Source of the DNA: Fulvivirga ulvae
GTDB lineage: Bacteria > Bacteroidota > Bacteroidia > Cytophagales > Cyclobacteriaceae
Direction: 5' to 3'
Assembly: GCF_021389975.1 (NCBI RefSeq)
Contig: NZ_CP089981.1
Span: 6,659,501-6,723,500 of the forward strand
DNA: 64,000 nt
Within the stretch, counting starts at the first letter, position 1, and each line of letters begins with the position of its first letter. This document shows, piece after piece, positions 12,601 to 20,260 of the stretch. The notes below the pieces were generated by a model that saw nothing but the letters and a program-made list of their open reading frames with translations, did not search any database and was not told where the DNA came from. The position numbers were made by a program, and so were the translations under genes.

Positions 12601-15600
12601 GGTCTACCGTTTCCTTAAAATATTTTTCTCTGGCATACAGGTCTGCACACATGCCGCTATATTGTGAGCCTTGCCCTGAGAACATAAACACAATGTTTTC
12701 TCTGCTTTGCAGTTCAGGTATATCTACAACTTCACCTGCCAGGTCTCTCAGGAACTTTACAGAATCGTCGGATTTTCTGACACTCAGGCTTGCTCTATGC
12801 GGGAAGTGTGCTCTGCCAATATGAAGTGTATAGGCTGCATCGGCAATATTTGTATTTCCATTGGCCTGTAGAAAATCTGCCAGATTATGGATGTTTTTTT
12901 GAAGGGCATCTGGTGTTTTTGCTGAAAGCGTCAATAGCTGGTAGTCTCTGGATACTGATGATTCGGTAATCGATGGTGCCTCCTCTAAAACCACATGTGC
13001 GTTTGTACCTCCAATACCAAACGAGCTCACTCCGGCACGTCTTGGGTATTCGCCATTCTTCCATTCCCTGAGGCTTGTATTGACATAAAAGGGACTGTTT
13101 TTAAAATCAATGCTGGCGTTAGGCGTTTTATAATGCAGGCTGGGGACCAGCTGTCTATTTTTCAGGGAAAGAGCTGCTTTGATCAGCCCTGCTATTCCGG
13201 CTGCTGCATCCAGGTGGCCAATATTGGTCTTGACAGAACCTATTGCGCAAAATTGCTTTTTGCCGGTATTAAAGGCCTTGGTAAGCCCCGCTATTTCAAT
13301 AGGGTCACCCAGCGAAGTTCCCGTTCCATGGGCTTCTACATAGGTTATGCTTTCCGGGGCAATATTTGCATTTCTAATGGCGTCGCGAATAGCAGCACTT
13401 TGCCCTTCGATGCTTGGTGCTGTAAATCCAATTTTTTCGTGGCCATCGTTATTGGTGGCTGTACCTTTGATCACGGCATGTATGGTATCTCCATCACGTA
13501 TCGCATCGTCAAGCTTCTTCAATACCACTATGCCTGCACCGTTGCCACTTACTGTTCCCGATGATGTTGCATCAAATGCTCTGCAACTTCCATCATCAGA
13601 TAATATCATTCCCTTTCTATGGGTGTATCCTTCATTGTCATGGAGTGAAACTGATACCCCTCCGGCCAGGGCAACATCACACTTACCGGCCAGCAACTCT
13701 TGACATGCCGTATCCACGGCTACGAGTGAAGTAGAACAGGCTGTAGCGATATTAACACTGGGACCTTTCAGGTTAAGCTTATATGAGATCCTGGGGCAAA
13801 GGAAATCTTTATCCGCATAAGTAATGGCTTCCCACTTTTCTACCCAGTCGTCCTCACCATTAGCCCCTACATTAATATTGAAATAAGGATTAGCCGATGC
13901 TCCTCCGTACAGGCCTATTGCTCCTTTATAGGTACTGGGATCATAGCCTGCATTTTCTAAAGCTTCCCAGGTACACTCGTGGAATATCCGCATCTGAGGG
14001 TCCATTTTAGCCGCCTCAGAAGGAATATAATTAAAGAAGGCCGCATCAAAGGATTCATATCCCTCAAGAAAGCCTTTGGCGTATATCAAAGGATCGTTCT
14101 CCTCTTTCTCTTTTCTTGTAATAGACTCTTTCCCTGATTGCAGGTTTTGCCAGAACTGGTCTACATTCTTTGCCTCCGGGAACCTGGCTGCCATACCTAT
14201 AATGGCTATATCGAAGGCACCACTCCTGCTTTCGAGGCTTGTCTTCTGTTTACCTTCTTCCCGCTCTGTTTTTTCCTCGGCTGTATCACCCTTTTTGCTG
14301 CTTATATATTTAGCAAGTGAGCGAATGGTTGTATAATTGAAAAGTTCTGTAACGGAAACATCCTCATCAAAGACCACTTTGATCTTTGAACTCACGGTGA
14401 TCAAATGAAGCGAGTCTCCACCTACATCAAAAAAGTTTAGGTTCGCACTGATCTTATCATGCCCCAGTACTTCTTTCCATATGCCGAATAGTTGTTTTTC
14501 TACTTCACCGGTTGCTACGACATGATCCATGTTAAGCATGATCTCCGGCTGCGGTAATCTGGTCTTATCCAGCTTACCATTCGGTGTCATGGGCAAAGTT
14601 TCCATCTTCATAAAATAAGATGGTACCATATAGCTGGGGAGGTGTGCTGACAAACAGCCTTTTAAATGATCTGAATCTTCTTGTTCAGCAGACACATAAT
14701 AGGCTACCAAGTGATTGTTACCATGGATCTCGCGAGCTATAACCACACATTCCTCTATAGTCCCATAGTTGGATAAGTGGCTTTCTATTTCACCGGTTTC
14801 AATTCTATGGCCTCGAATTTTAACCTGAAAATCTGTACGACCGAGGTATTCTATGGTACCATTATCCAACCAACGAACAAGGTCACCGGTTTTATAAAGT
14901 TTTTCTTCGGGGTTAAAGGGGTTAGGTACAAAAACCTTATCTGTTAATTCCGGATTGTTCCAGTACCCTTTGGCCAGACCATCACCTCCTATGTAAAGCT
15001 CACCGCTAACTCCTTTTGGCTGTAACTGCCTGTGTCTGTTCAGCACGTAAAGCCGTGTATTGCCAATGGGCTTGCCAATAGTTATTTTATCTTCGTCAGT
15101 AAGATCTGTCAATGATGACCATACCGTGGTTTCGGTAGGTCCGTATACATTAACTATTCTTGCCTTAGCAGCTGCTTTCAGTTGCTTCAAAAGTTCGGGT
15201 GGGAAGGCCTCTCCCCCAACAAGCATGTATTCCAAGCCACCCATACCTGCTTTGAAGGCAACTTCATCACTGGTTAGCAGTTTGTAGCGCGATGGTGTGG
15301 TCTGCATCATCGTAACACCATTCATGGCTATTGTTTTAAACAAAAGCCTGGGGTCTTTTTGGGCTGCTTCATCCGCTATAACCACCCGGGCACCGCGAGT
15401 AAGCGGAACCAATGACTCCGTGACAAATATGTCAAAGGAAAAAGTTGTTACGGAAACAATAGTAGTTTCTTCAGTGAAAGGAACGCTTTTCGACAACGAT
15501 ACGATATAGTTATGTACTGCTCTATGTGGGAGCATTACACCCTTAGGCCTTCCTGTTGAGCCTGAGGTGTAGATTACATAAGCGAGGTCATCAGAATTAT

Positions 15601-17401
15601 TGACATGGGTTAAGTTTTTAGGCTCTGACGCCAATTCTTCGCAATCAACCGTCAGAATATCAAGATTCTGCTCAACGCTAAATACTTTTCCGTCCAGGTC
15701 TGGCGTGGTCAGAAGTACTGTAGCATTAGCATCTGACATCATATACTCTAAACGCTCTTTGGGGAATGTGGGGTCTAAGGGAAGATAACAACCTCCGGAT
15801 TTTAGCACGGCCAGCTGGCTAATGAATAGCTCCAGTGAGCGGCTGGTGTACAATGCTACAATTTGGTTAGGGCGTACTCCCCGGGCTCGTATATCTGCTG
15901 CCAGGCTATTGGCTTTTTCATTAAGCTCTTTGTAGCTCAATGCCTGCTCGCCAAATACAAGCGCTGTATGCTCCGGGGTTCTGGCTGCCTGTTCCTCAAA
16001 AAGCTGAACAAGTGTTTTCTCCACAGGGTATGCCAGGGCTGTTTTATTGAAATCGTAAAGCAGTTCAGCTCTTTCACTATCCGATAACAGGCTGACTTCT
16101 TTTACTTTTTTACTGCTATCATGAAGTATGCTCTTAATGACCAAAGCAAACTGTGTGGCCAGTGAGCGCACAAAAGGTTCACTAAGCTGTGCAGTTTGAT
16201 AGGCAAACTCGATCTCTACCTCTTCATTAAAGAAGACCGTGACCACAAGTGGAATTCCTGTATTTTCATAAACGGTTTCCAGATGCAGCTTAAATTCAGC
16301 ATTACTATTTATTTTTTCGGTATCAAGAGGATAATTTTCAATGATAACAACAGAATCAAACAAGTCATTACTGGGCTTAATATCCAGCATGCGTTTGATT
16401 TCAAAATACGAAGTGTTATTGTATTGGCTTCTTTCTATCAAATCCTTACTGATACCTGCCACAACATCCAGCAAGGTGGCGTTTTCCACTTGCCTAAGCC
16501 TTAGCGGTATGGTATTGATAAAATTGCCAATCACTTTATCATTACCCTTGATAGCTACATCACGATTAGATACGGTAGTACCAAAAACAACATCTGAAAT
16601 ATCCTGATATTTCTGTAGCAGCATACCATAGGCTGCATATATCACAGAGGCTTTGGTAACTTTATTTGCACTGGCAAATTCATCCATGGCCAAATTGGAT
16701 ACCCGCTCAATAACCTTGGCGATTTCATTTTTCTTATCAAGGTCAAATGCTCCCGAGAAGAAGGTCGTGGTATCGTAGTCGCCAAGGTAGTTTTTCCAAT
16801 AAGCCTCAGCTCCTTTTTTTGCATTCTTTATCAAACGGAGCTGCATCTCTTTATATGCAGGCTTTACCGTTACTGCAGCTGATTCATTATTAATCAGCTG
16901 CCTGTATGCTGTAAATAGTTCTTCCAGCAAAATCCCGGTACTCCAACCATCATAGAGAATGTGATGGTGGGTAATATTCAAAACATATTGCTGAGTAGAA
17001 GTTTTAATGACGGTCACTCTAAAAGGAACCTCTGTAAGTGTAAGCCTTCTATGCTGATCTTCGTCAGAGTATTGCTCAACCAGCCGTTGCAAGGTTTCTG
17101 ATGCCTCCTGCGTAAGATCCTTGTAAGTAAAATCAACAGAACACTCTTTAAGAACAATCTGTACCGGTTTACTGAGTTTCTCCCACCTGAATACCGATCT
17201 CAAAGCTTCGTTTTGCTCCTGAACTTTACTTATTGCCTTTCTAAAGGTATTTACATTTAACTCACCTTCAACCCGAAAAGATAGTTGTACATTATATACA
17301 TTGCTATCAGCTTCATTCAAATAATGAAATAGCATTCCTCGCTGAACAGTCGTCAGCTCAAGTATTTCCTGTACGTTAGACTTATCTAATTTCTCGTTCA
17401 C
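3635..17401 (-). CDS. Hybrid NRPS-PKS megasynthase: C-A-T-KS-AT-KR-ACP-C-A-T-C-A-T
   Basis: This 4588-residue protein holds four modules. Rough residue positions: C1 with HHHILYDG near 147; A1 with YTSGSTGRPKG near 610; carrier GGDSLH near 993; KS from about 1065 with TACSTSL near 1220, EAHGTGTS and TNIGHLDAAAG; AT with GHSIGE near 1663 and an HAFH motif that usually means malonyl-CoA; KR with TGGLGKLG near 2178 and YASAN near 2320; ACP GGDSLK near 2448; C2 with PHIITDG near 2636; A2 near 3110; carrier near 3488; C3 HHIITDG near 3675; A3 near 4147; carrier near 4525. The PKS module should leave a beta-hydroxyl. Specificity readings: A1 D-I-T-Q-L-G-V-V-W-K (glycine-like, weak), A2 D-I-L-Q-M-G-M-V-W-K (close to the glycine code), A3 D-G-S-G-V-A-E-V-G-K (unassigned). 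The N-terminus, VQEILELTTVQRGMLFH, resembles a COM acceptor. The C-terminus is short and acidic, as expected for a TubC-type partner. Confidence 0.95.
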   Translation of the reverse strand: MNEKLDKSNVQEILELTTVQRGMLFHYLNEADSNVYNVQLSFRVEGELNVNTFRKAISKVQEQNEALRSVFRWEKLSKPVQIVLKECSVDFTYKDLTQEASETLQRLVEQYSDEDQHRRLTLTEVPFRVTVIKTSTQQYVLNITHHHILYDGWSTGILLEELFTAYRQLINNESAAVTVKPAYKEMQLRLIKNAKKGAEAYWKNYLGDYDTTTFFSGAFDLDKKNEIAKVIERVSNLAMDEFASANKVTKASVIYAAYGMLLQKYQDISDVVFGTTVSNRDVAIKGNDKVIGNFINTIPLRLRQVENATLLDVVAGISKDLIERSQYNNTSYFEIKRMLDIKPSNDLFDSVVIIENYPLDTEKINSNAEFKLHLETVYENTGIPLVVTVFFNEEVEIEFAYQTAQLSEPFVRSLATQFALVIKSILHDSSKKVKEVSLLSDSERAELLYDFNKTALAYPVEKTLVQLFEEQAARTPEHTALVFGEQALSYKELNEKANSLAADIRARGVRPNQIVALYTSRSLELFISQLAVLKSGGCYLPLDPTFPKERLEYMMSDANATVLLTTPDLDGKVFSVEQNLDILTVDCEELASEPKNLTHVNNSDDLAYVIYTSGSTGRPKGVMLPHRAVHNYIVSLSKSVPFTEETTIVSVTTFSFDIFVTESLVPLTRGARVVIADEAAQKDPRLLFKTIAMNGVTMMQTTPSRYKLLTSDEVAFKAGMGGLEYMLVGGEAFPPELLKQLKAAAKARIVNVYGPTETTVWSSLTDLTDEDKITIGKPIGNTRLYVLNRHRQLQPKGVSGELYIGGDGLAKGYWNNPELTDKVFVPNPFNPEEKLYKTGDLVRWLDNGTIEYLGRTDFQVKIRGHRIETGEIESHLSNYGTIEECVVIAREIHGNNHLVAYYVSAEQEDSDHLKGCLSAHLPSYMVPSYFMKMETLPMTPNGKLDKTRLPQPEIMLNMDHVVATGEVEKQLFGIWKEVLGHDKISANLNFFDVGGDSLHLITVSSKIKVVFDEDVSVTELFNYTTIRSLAKYISSKKGDTAEEKTEREEGKQKTSLESRSGAFDIAIIGMAARFPEAKNVDQFWQNLQSGKESITRKEKEENDPLIYAKGFLEGYESFDAAFFNYIPSEAAKMDPQMRIFHECTWEALENAGYDPSTYKGAIGLYGGASANPYFNINVGANGEDDWVEKWEAITYADKDFLCPRISYKLNLKGPSVNIATACSTSLVAVDTACQELLAGKCDVALAGGVSVSLHDNEGYTHRKGMILSDDGSCRAFDATSSGTVSGNGAGIVVLKKLDDAIRDGDTIHAVIKGTATNNDGHEKIGFTAPSIEGQSAAIRDAIRNANIAPESITYVEAHGTGTSLGDPIEIAGLTKAFNTGKKQFCAIGSVKTNIGHLDAAAGIAGLIKAALSLKNRQLVPSLHYKTPNASIDFKNSPFYVNTSLREWKNGEYPRRAGVSSFGIGGTNAHVVLEEAPSITESSVSRDYQLLTLSAKTPDALQKNIHNLADFLQANGNTNIADAAYTLHIGRAHFPHRASLSVRKSDDSVKFLRDLAGEVVDIPELQSRENIVFMFSGQGSQYSGMCADLYAREKYFKETVDHCLKIAEEISGKDLKSILFGDNFEDADQVNQTEYTQPALFIIEYALAQLLIQWGVKPTQMIGHSIGEYVAACVGGIFTLHDVIRLVVSRGQLMQQVAPGAMLSISAGEEELLPLITDNDNISLAAVNSSAHCVVSGTVEAIADFQNKIQQSGLSSKVIHASHAFHSYMMDGILDQFKSAFENIKFHKQQIPLVSNLTGEVADDKTLGSPEYWVRHLRETVRFSEGISKMMEAEESVFIEVGPGNVLSTFVRSHKNRLSSHEVVGLVRHPKQHVDDQQYLLGSLGKLWEKGVDVNWAKFYEEEQRRRIPLPTYSFEKVQYSVRIDEGSPKQNSSEPVRNHINEWFYIPGWRSSFALPEKVDNVGSYIIYGKDNRLQTSLIRKFDQEHVPYVSVVKGNEYKKVSDNQYVVNPGSLEDLTKFFSELKEKSFRYDQIIYNSTSEDLTDDLSEYTDHHPDFYDLIHVVKSAHHGESLSGVHLTLVTSNLYNVLGVEKVNASGAALPAAIKVIAQEYPVTTGHIDLSMQEIERHVDQLAGELTKRKNGLSLALRNSRRWEQSFEQVDLQNEGTMLKKEGVYLITGGLGKLGYTLAQYLTTKYQASVVLLGRADQALKADQINQLNNGLGKASYFKADISSHTDLEFVVDTAEKQYGKINGVVHAAGTLQGKSINLIDNLTDDDYREQFRTKCTGIHNLKKVMGNRELDFCLAISSISSILGGLQFGAYASANMALDHELNTIHETESPNWFSVNLDGLAFEDNPGEGIRPDELLEVFERVTALTHQPQVVVSVGDLNQRVSQWVKNKVNGQEDKALAPVASRDNIELEMLQLWKEFFGMEDIRPFNDFFELGGDSLKVLTMIGRIHKRFNIELSITEFFQHASVKELSAYLSTSLGKNEANEQAEYTVISRAESSAYYPLSSVQRRLYFLNEFDNGSVAYNMPIALKLSGALDYQKIREVFETLIDRHEPLRTKFEVVDDQPCQAITEQFDFDLQFYTASDKDIPSVINSFIKPFDLTQAPLIRVGLVKVSELEHVLMVDLPHIITDGVSKSVMIKDFMALYKGQPLENLELHYKDYAVWQQGSDFQQELMEQKAFWLEAFDSEATPLNLPADYVRPAIKSFEGDIRKFEISAANTEKLRKIAEGEGTTLFTILLSAYHILLSKLSNQEDIVIGTPISGRQHADLEQMMGMFINTLPLRNQADGTQSFREFLDQVKNKTLESFDHQAYPYEYLIDDLKLERNISRNPLFDVLFSYENFERSVLEIPGLKITQYDDNHIVSKFDLTLTAYEKEGALALYFEYCTALFKGETMERFISYFNQIISTILADVNIRLSDIDLITEEERGLILSDFNDTALTFDESRSIVTAFEAQVAKNKAAIALTYGGKSLTYEELNSRSNQLAHKMRKQNLPVEAIVGIMLPRTEALFISILGALKAGCTYVPIDPDYPEDRIDYIVKDSGLSLMLTDTDLEKRANQFGEQLQIIDVTSASISEENTANPGVSISPSQLAYMIYTSGSTGRPKGVMIEHRNVINFVEGIAARIPMEQGSRMLCLTTISFDIFVLESLLPLLQGHEVVLAGNSDQKDPDALCKLISTGGINKMQITPSHLKMLLSSSHAAEALQNIDTLMVGGEGFPADLLQTLQGQYQGRIFNMYGPTETTVWSSVQELTEAERIDIGTPIANTTMLIVGEEGHLQPVGIAGELYIGGKGVGRGYWQNETLTEERFVSNPAGVSGRFYRTGDLARWLPNGAIEYLGRMDNQMKIRGYRIEPGEIESQLLTHEEIKEAVVYAHGNSGEQILVAYYVSASMIEPADLRDHLSQSLPDYMIPSYFMHLDKFPLTPNGKIDRKSLPAPELVSSTEYVGPSNEIEEQLVNIWAEVLKADPEAVSVTQSFFELGGHSLLASLLANKIHKQLSITIPLREIFRHQDVRSQGQYLGNREQTTYKSVEKAAEKSYYSLSSSQQRLYVLHQIDKNSTAYNMPYTVRLNGILDKEKLNQAFSRLVSRHESLRTSFHVENDHPVQKIAEDHDFEVQYYQSDEQGAEALIRDFITPFDLSESPLMRAGVIALSETDHILVVDMHHIITDGISQGVLMKDFTNLYNGDALEPLHLQYKDFAEWQQDPVQQEAISEQKAYWLGEFSEEVTSLELPTDKARPLVKSSKGGSIDFTLNEATTHKLHELSQSEGTTLYMLLLSIYNVLLGKLSNQEDIVIGTPVAGRQHADLERVIGMFVNTLPLRNYPAGDKTFRDFLHEVKERALLSMENQGYPYEALIDEVKADRAVNRNPLFDVMFVFQNQEEAESKISGLELIPYQSSRTVSKFDLTLTAVEEEGGMQLSFEYSSDLFNPETITRFIGYFQRIVESVTANADQRLSALEIITSEEKHQLLNVFNNTSVDYPKEETIVTLFEKQVKLHPDNIAVVYGDQRISFKDLDAMANSIAQMALNKVPEGNNKIGLLFNPSVEMIASMLGVMKARHAYVPLSPEAPAERNEYILVDCDAQLLLTHEAVELEDFRFDTGKTVIVDENLIADNAVDAIAKKVAPHDLIYVIYTSGTTGNPKGVEVEHGGMVNYLSWRISNFEFTASDVTMQVVSYHFDGYGSNLYSLLLAGGTTVLLSNENRLNAQYLVNTINHENVSYIGMTPAIFEVILTELKQEEAASLRLVVLAGEKANPELLQKSKKSLPHTQISNEYGPTETSVGATCNNNLIETNISIIGKPMDNTSIYILGQKGELLPIGMYGELCIAGVGVARGYINNKTLTEEKFVENPFRAGEQMYKTGDLARWTSDGEVEFLGRVDNQVKIRGFRIEPEEIEVQLNEHDQIKDALVMAKERGGDKFLVAYYVAESELEAAGIRTYLSDKLPDYMIPSYYVHMQRMPISTNGKIDRKALPEPDVAPKEYVAPSSETEKKLVEIWAEILKVDERLVSINVSFFELGGHSLRATVLANRIFRELNVEIPLQEIFVSNTIEMMSEYIDNENWAKNGEPSDVVMSDEIILD

Positions 17402-17455
17402 GGCTAAGTTTTTTCTATTGTAGCATAAGAATTAAAGATTTTGAACCTTATGCTA

Positions 17456-19825
17456 TCACTCCGTCCTTAAACATTTTACGGGGCTTACCATAGCTGCTTT
17501 AATAGTTTGCATACTTACAGTAAGCCAGGCAATTAACAGGGTCATGATTCCGGCTGCAACAAAATACCAGACTTCCAGCTCAATACTAAAGGCAAAATTG
17601 TCCAACCATTGCTTAGTCATAAAATAACTGATCGGTATAGCAACTAAAATAGATGCCATAACCATTTTGGTGAAGTCCAGTGACAGGAGGTAGATAATAG
17701 AAAAATTATTTGCACCCAGAGCTTTTCTAATCCCAATTTCTTTAAGTCTTCTTTCAGCAGTGAAAGTTGCCAGACCGAAAAGTCCAAGACATGATATTAT
17801 TATTGCTAAAGCAGCAAAGTATTTAGAAAGCGCTGAAACTCTCTGCTCGGAAGCATATTGCGCCTCATAAGCTGCATCCAGAAACTGGTAGTCCAGAGGT
17901 GAACCTGCAAACTCCATGTAAAAATCTTTAAGTTCGTCAATAGCTTCAACGGTTCTTCCTGCATCCAGTTTCGCCAATACAACGCTTGTTTTGTGGGGAG
18001 CCAGAATAAAAAACAAAGGCTTAACCTGCTCATGAAGTGACTCAAAGTGAAAGTTCTTCACTACGCCAATGATCTGTCTGTTGTCACCCCAAAGGTTAAC
18101 TGTCTGCCCTACAGGATTCTCCATTCCCATCACCTCAATAGCGGCCTCATTAAAAATAATAGCCTCATTGTCTGAAATGAAGTCCTTGGAAAAGGATCGT
18201 CCGTCTAATATTTCTATACCCAGGGTTTTTATAAAATCGTAGTTTACACCTACGTTCTCAAATGACACCTGGCTTTCCGTGTTTTTTCCCGGCCATTCCA
18301 GGCTTCCGGTGGTCATAAAACTTCCCATTGTACTTCCCATCCTGCTCGAAGCACTGGATACTCCCGGAATTTTCTGCACTTCTATCAGGAAGCTTTCCAG
18401 GTTCTCCGCTACCTTTCCCTCTTTTTCAAAATAAATAACATTGTCTTTACTATAGCCAAGGTTTTTCGATTGTATGAATTTCATTTGATTATAAATAACT
18501 ACAACCGAAACAATGAAAATCACCGAGAGTGTAAACTGAAACACTACCAGTCCTTTACGTGCCCATAGCTCTCCCAGTGAGCTTTTGAACTTGCCTTTGA
18601 GAATGATTGCCGGCTTGAAACCTGACATGTAGATCGCCGGATAGCTACCCGAAATAAGTCCGGTAAACAGAGTAATCCCTACCATGGATATGATCAGGGA
18701 AGCATCAAAATGCATAGCTAGGTCTTTACCTGTAATTTCGTTGAATGTAGGCATAAATAAAAAAATCACCAGCACGGCAAAGGCCAGTGAAATAAATGCC
18801 ATTAAAACTGATTCTGCTAAATATTGTGCAACCAAAGACTGACGACTCACACCAATAGCCTTTTTCACTCCTACTTCCTTAATCTTCCTGGATGCTTTGG
18901 CGGTTGACAGGTTCATAAAGTTTATACAGGCGATCAAAAGGATAAATATGGCTATGATGGCAAACATCTTAACATACTCAATTCTACCTCCTGCCTGTAC
19001 TCCATTTTCATAGTTACCGTACAGGTACCTGTCTTCATATTGCCTTGCAAAAAGCGTCACATTCGACTCAGCATATTTCTCCTTTATTAAGCCGGATATC
19101 TTTGTGTTAAATTGCTCAACATCGGTGTTATTCTTTAGCACTACATAGGTATGAGGGCCATTGTTACCCCAATTAGGCTCCCTATGAAACATGTTTGCGA
19201 ATAGCTCAAAAGATAATACAAAATCAAACTGATCTGATGAGTGTCTGGGTACATCTTCAAAAACACCCGAGATCACCGCATCTTTTTTAAACTGCAGCAA
19301 TTGCCACTCGACTCTTTTTCCAATTGCCTCTTCTGCAGTATTAAACAGACTCAAGGCGAGAGACTCAGAAATTACAATAGAATTTTGATCTTCCAGCACA
19401 TTGTTCTCATCACCATGTAAAAGGTTATAAGAAAAAACATTAAAGTACTCCTTACCCACAAACTGACCTGCCCCTTTAACGCTTTTTTCATCCACCGTAG
19501 TAATTGTAAACTCCTGGAACCATGACAATGGAGTTGCCAGGGTAGAATATTCCACTTCCGGAAATTCATCTTTCAGAGCTTCTGCTAAAGGGTCCGGCGT
19601 ATTTTCTACAGTTTTAATGAGATCAGCATTCTCCTGATGCTCCATGACCTGATAAAGTCTATCACCTTTGTCATGGAATCTATCAAAGGCAAGCTCATCG
19701 CTTACCCACATATAAATAAAGAAAACACTGGTAAGACCGGCGGAAAGGCCTATTAAGTTAATGATGAATGTAGTTTTAAAGCGTTTGAAACTACGTAGTA
19801 TTAAGCGAAGATTATGTTTGAGCAT
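17456..19825 (-). CDS. ABC transporter permease, MacB/FtsX-like
   Basis: This 789-residue membrane protein fits the Bacteroidota MacB/FtsX permease family, which couples to a separate ATPase and exports or mechanically moves substrates across the inner membrane. It opens with a cytoplasmic stretch and a first membrane segment (INLIGLSAGLTSVFFIYMWV), then a large extracytoplasmic region. Next come a three-segment FtsX-like bundle around residues 285-420 with KIKEVGVKKAIG, a second extracytoplasmic domain, and a second bundle at the C-terminus with LKEIGIRKALGA. No ATPase gene is adjacent. It lies between two assembly-line genes in the same direction and ends 54 bases before the hybrid synthetase start, so export of the product or self-protection is plausible. 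A conserved housekeeping permease is the alternative. Confidence 0.9.
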   Translation of the reverse strand: MLKHNLRLILRSFKRFKTTFIINLIGLSAGLTSVFFIYMWVSDELAFDRFHDKGDRLYQVMEHQENADLIKTVENTPDPLAEALKDEFPEVEYSTLATPLSWFQEFTITTVDEKSVKGAGQFVGKEYFNVFSYNLLHGDENNVLEDQNSIVISESLALSLFNTAEEAIGKRVEWQLLQFKKDAVISGVFEDVPRHSSDQFDFVLSFELFANMFHREPNWGNNGPHTYVVLKNNTDVEQFNTKISGLIKEKYAESNVTLFARQYEDRYLYGNYENGVQAGGRIEYVKMFAIIAIFILLIACINFMNLSTAKASRKIKEVGVKKAIGVSRQSLVAQYLAESVLMAFISLAFAVLVIFLFMPTFNEITGKDLAMHFDASLIISMVGITLFTGLISGSYPAIYMSGFKPAIILKGKFKSSLGELWARKGLVVFQFTLSVIFIVSVVVIYNQMKFIQSKNLGYSKDNVIYFEKEGKVAENLESFLIEVQKIPGVSSASSRMGSTMGSFMTTGSLEWPGKNTESQVSFENVGVNYDFIKTLGIEILDGRSFSKDFISDNEAIIFNEAAIEVMGMENPVGQTVNLWGDNRQIIGVVKNFHFESLHEQVKPLFFILAPHKTSVVLAKLDAGRTVEAIDELKDFYMEFAGSPLDYQFLDAAYEAQYASEQRVSALSKYFAALAIIISCLGLFGLATFTAERRLKEIGIRKALGANNFSIIYLLSLDFTKMVMASILVAIPISYFMTKQWLDNFAFSIELEVWYFVAAGIMTLLIAWLTVSMQTIKAAMVSPVKCLRTE

Positions 19826-19925
19826 GTTTAGTTGGTTTCTATTTCAGTCTAATGACTTTTAATTTAAAATATCAGTACGAGCCAGCAAGCAGACATGTAT
19901 TGCCGGATATAAATAAATCGATGCC

Positions 19926-19949
19926 CTATTTTATAATGAAATAAAATAG
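19926..19949. promoter_or_regulatory. AT-rich inverted repeat upstream of permease
   Basis: CTATTTTA and TAAAATAG form an 8-base perfect inverted repeat with an 8-base loop, about 100 bases upstream of the permease start. It could be an operator or a leader hairpin. The AT-rich setting makes chance occurrence possible. Confidence 0.3.
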
Positions 19950-20026
19950 ATCCTTTTACAGCGTTTTTAAACCTGGTATGTTACCACAATAGCTATGGGC
20001 AAATAATATTTATTATTTACCTCCTG

Positions 20027-20042
20027 AGTGCCAATTGGCACT
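20027..20042. promoter_or_regulatory. 16-base perfect palindrome, candidate operator
   Basis: AGTGCCAATTGGCACT is perfectly self-complementary over 16 bases and lies about 200 bases upstream of the permease start. Its GC-containing arms stand out from the AT-rich surroundings. A dimeric regulator site is the natural reading. Sigma-54 -24/-12 spacing was checked on both strands and does not fit. Confidence 0.4.
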
Positions 20043-20192
20043 TTGATAAAAGCCAATAAAGATGAATTTCCCATCACAAATCAAAAGTTCATTCTGAACC
20101 TTCGATTAACTGTAAGATACGTCAAATCAAAATAAGTGGTTACATTTAGATTCAACAGAATCATAATCAATATAAATGGATTTATGAAAAAG

Positions 20193-20227
20193 TCCAAACG
20201 CAATACTCGAAAAGTATCGCGTTTGGA
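20193..20227 (-). terminator. Rho-independent terminator of the starter NRPS gene
   Basis: On the minus strand a stem of about 14 base pairs with one mismatch (20193-20206 with 20214-20227, 7-base loop) is followed by ACTTTTTCAT. It lies 34 bases after the NRPS stop codon. Confidence 0.8.
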
Positions 20228-20260
20228 AAAGAAATCACGGTATTCAGTTATATTTCATGT

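Larger units (their letters stand above)
19826..20260. other. Intergenic region between starter NRPS and permease
   Basis: No convincing gene lies in this 435-base AT-rich stretch. It holds the terminator of the starter NRPS (20193-20227), a 16-base perfect palindrome (20027-20042) and an AT-rich inverted repeat (19926-19949). The arrangement suggests that the permease and the hybrid synthetase have their own promoter here. I could not place a clear Bacteroidota -33/-7 promoter. Confidence 0.6.

Noticed and set aside
20027..20060. Sigma-54 promoter at TTGGCAC
   Set aside because: GG/GC spacing of the -24/-12 elements does not fit on either strand.
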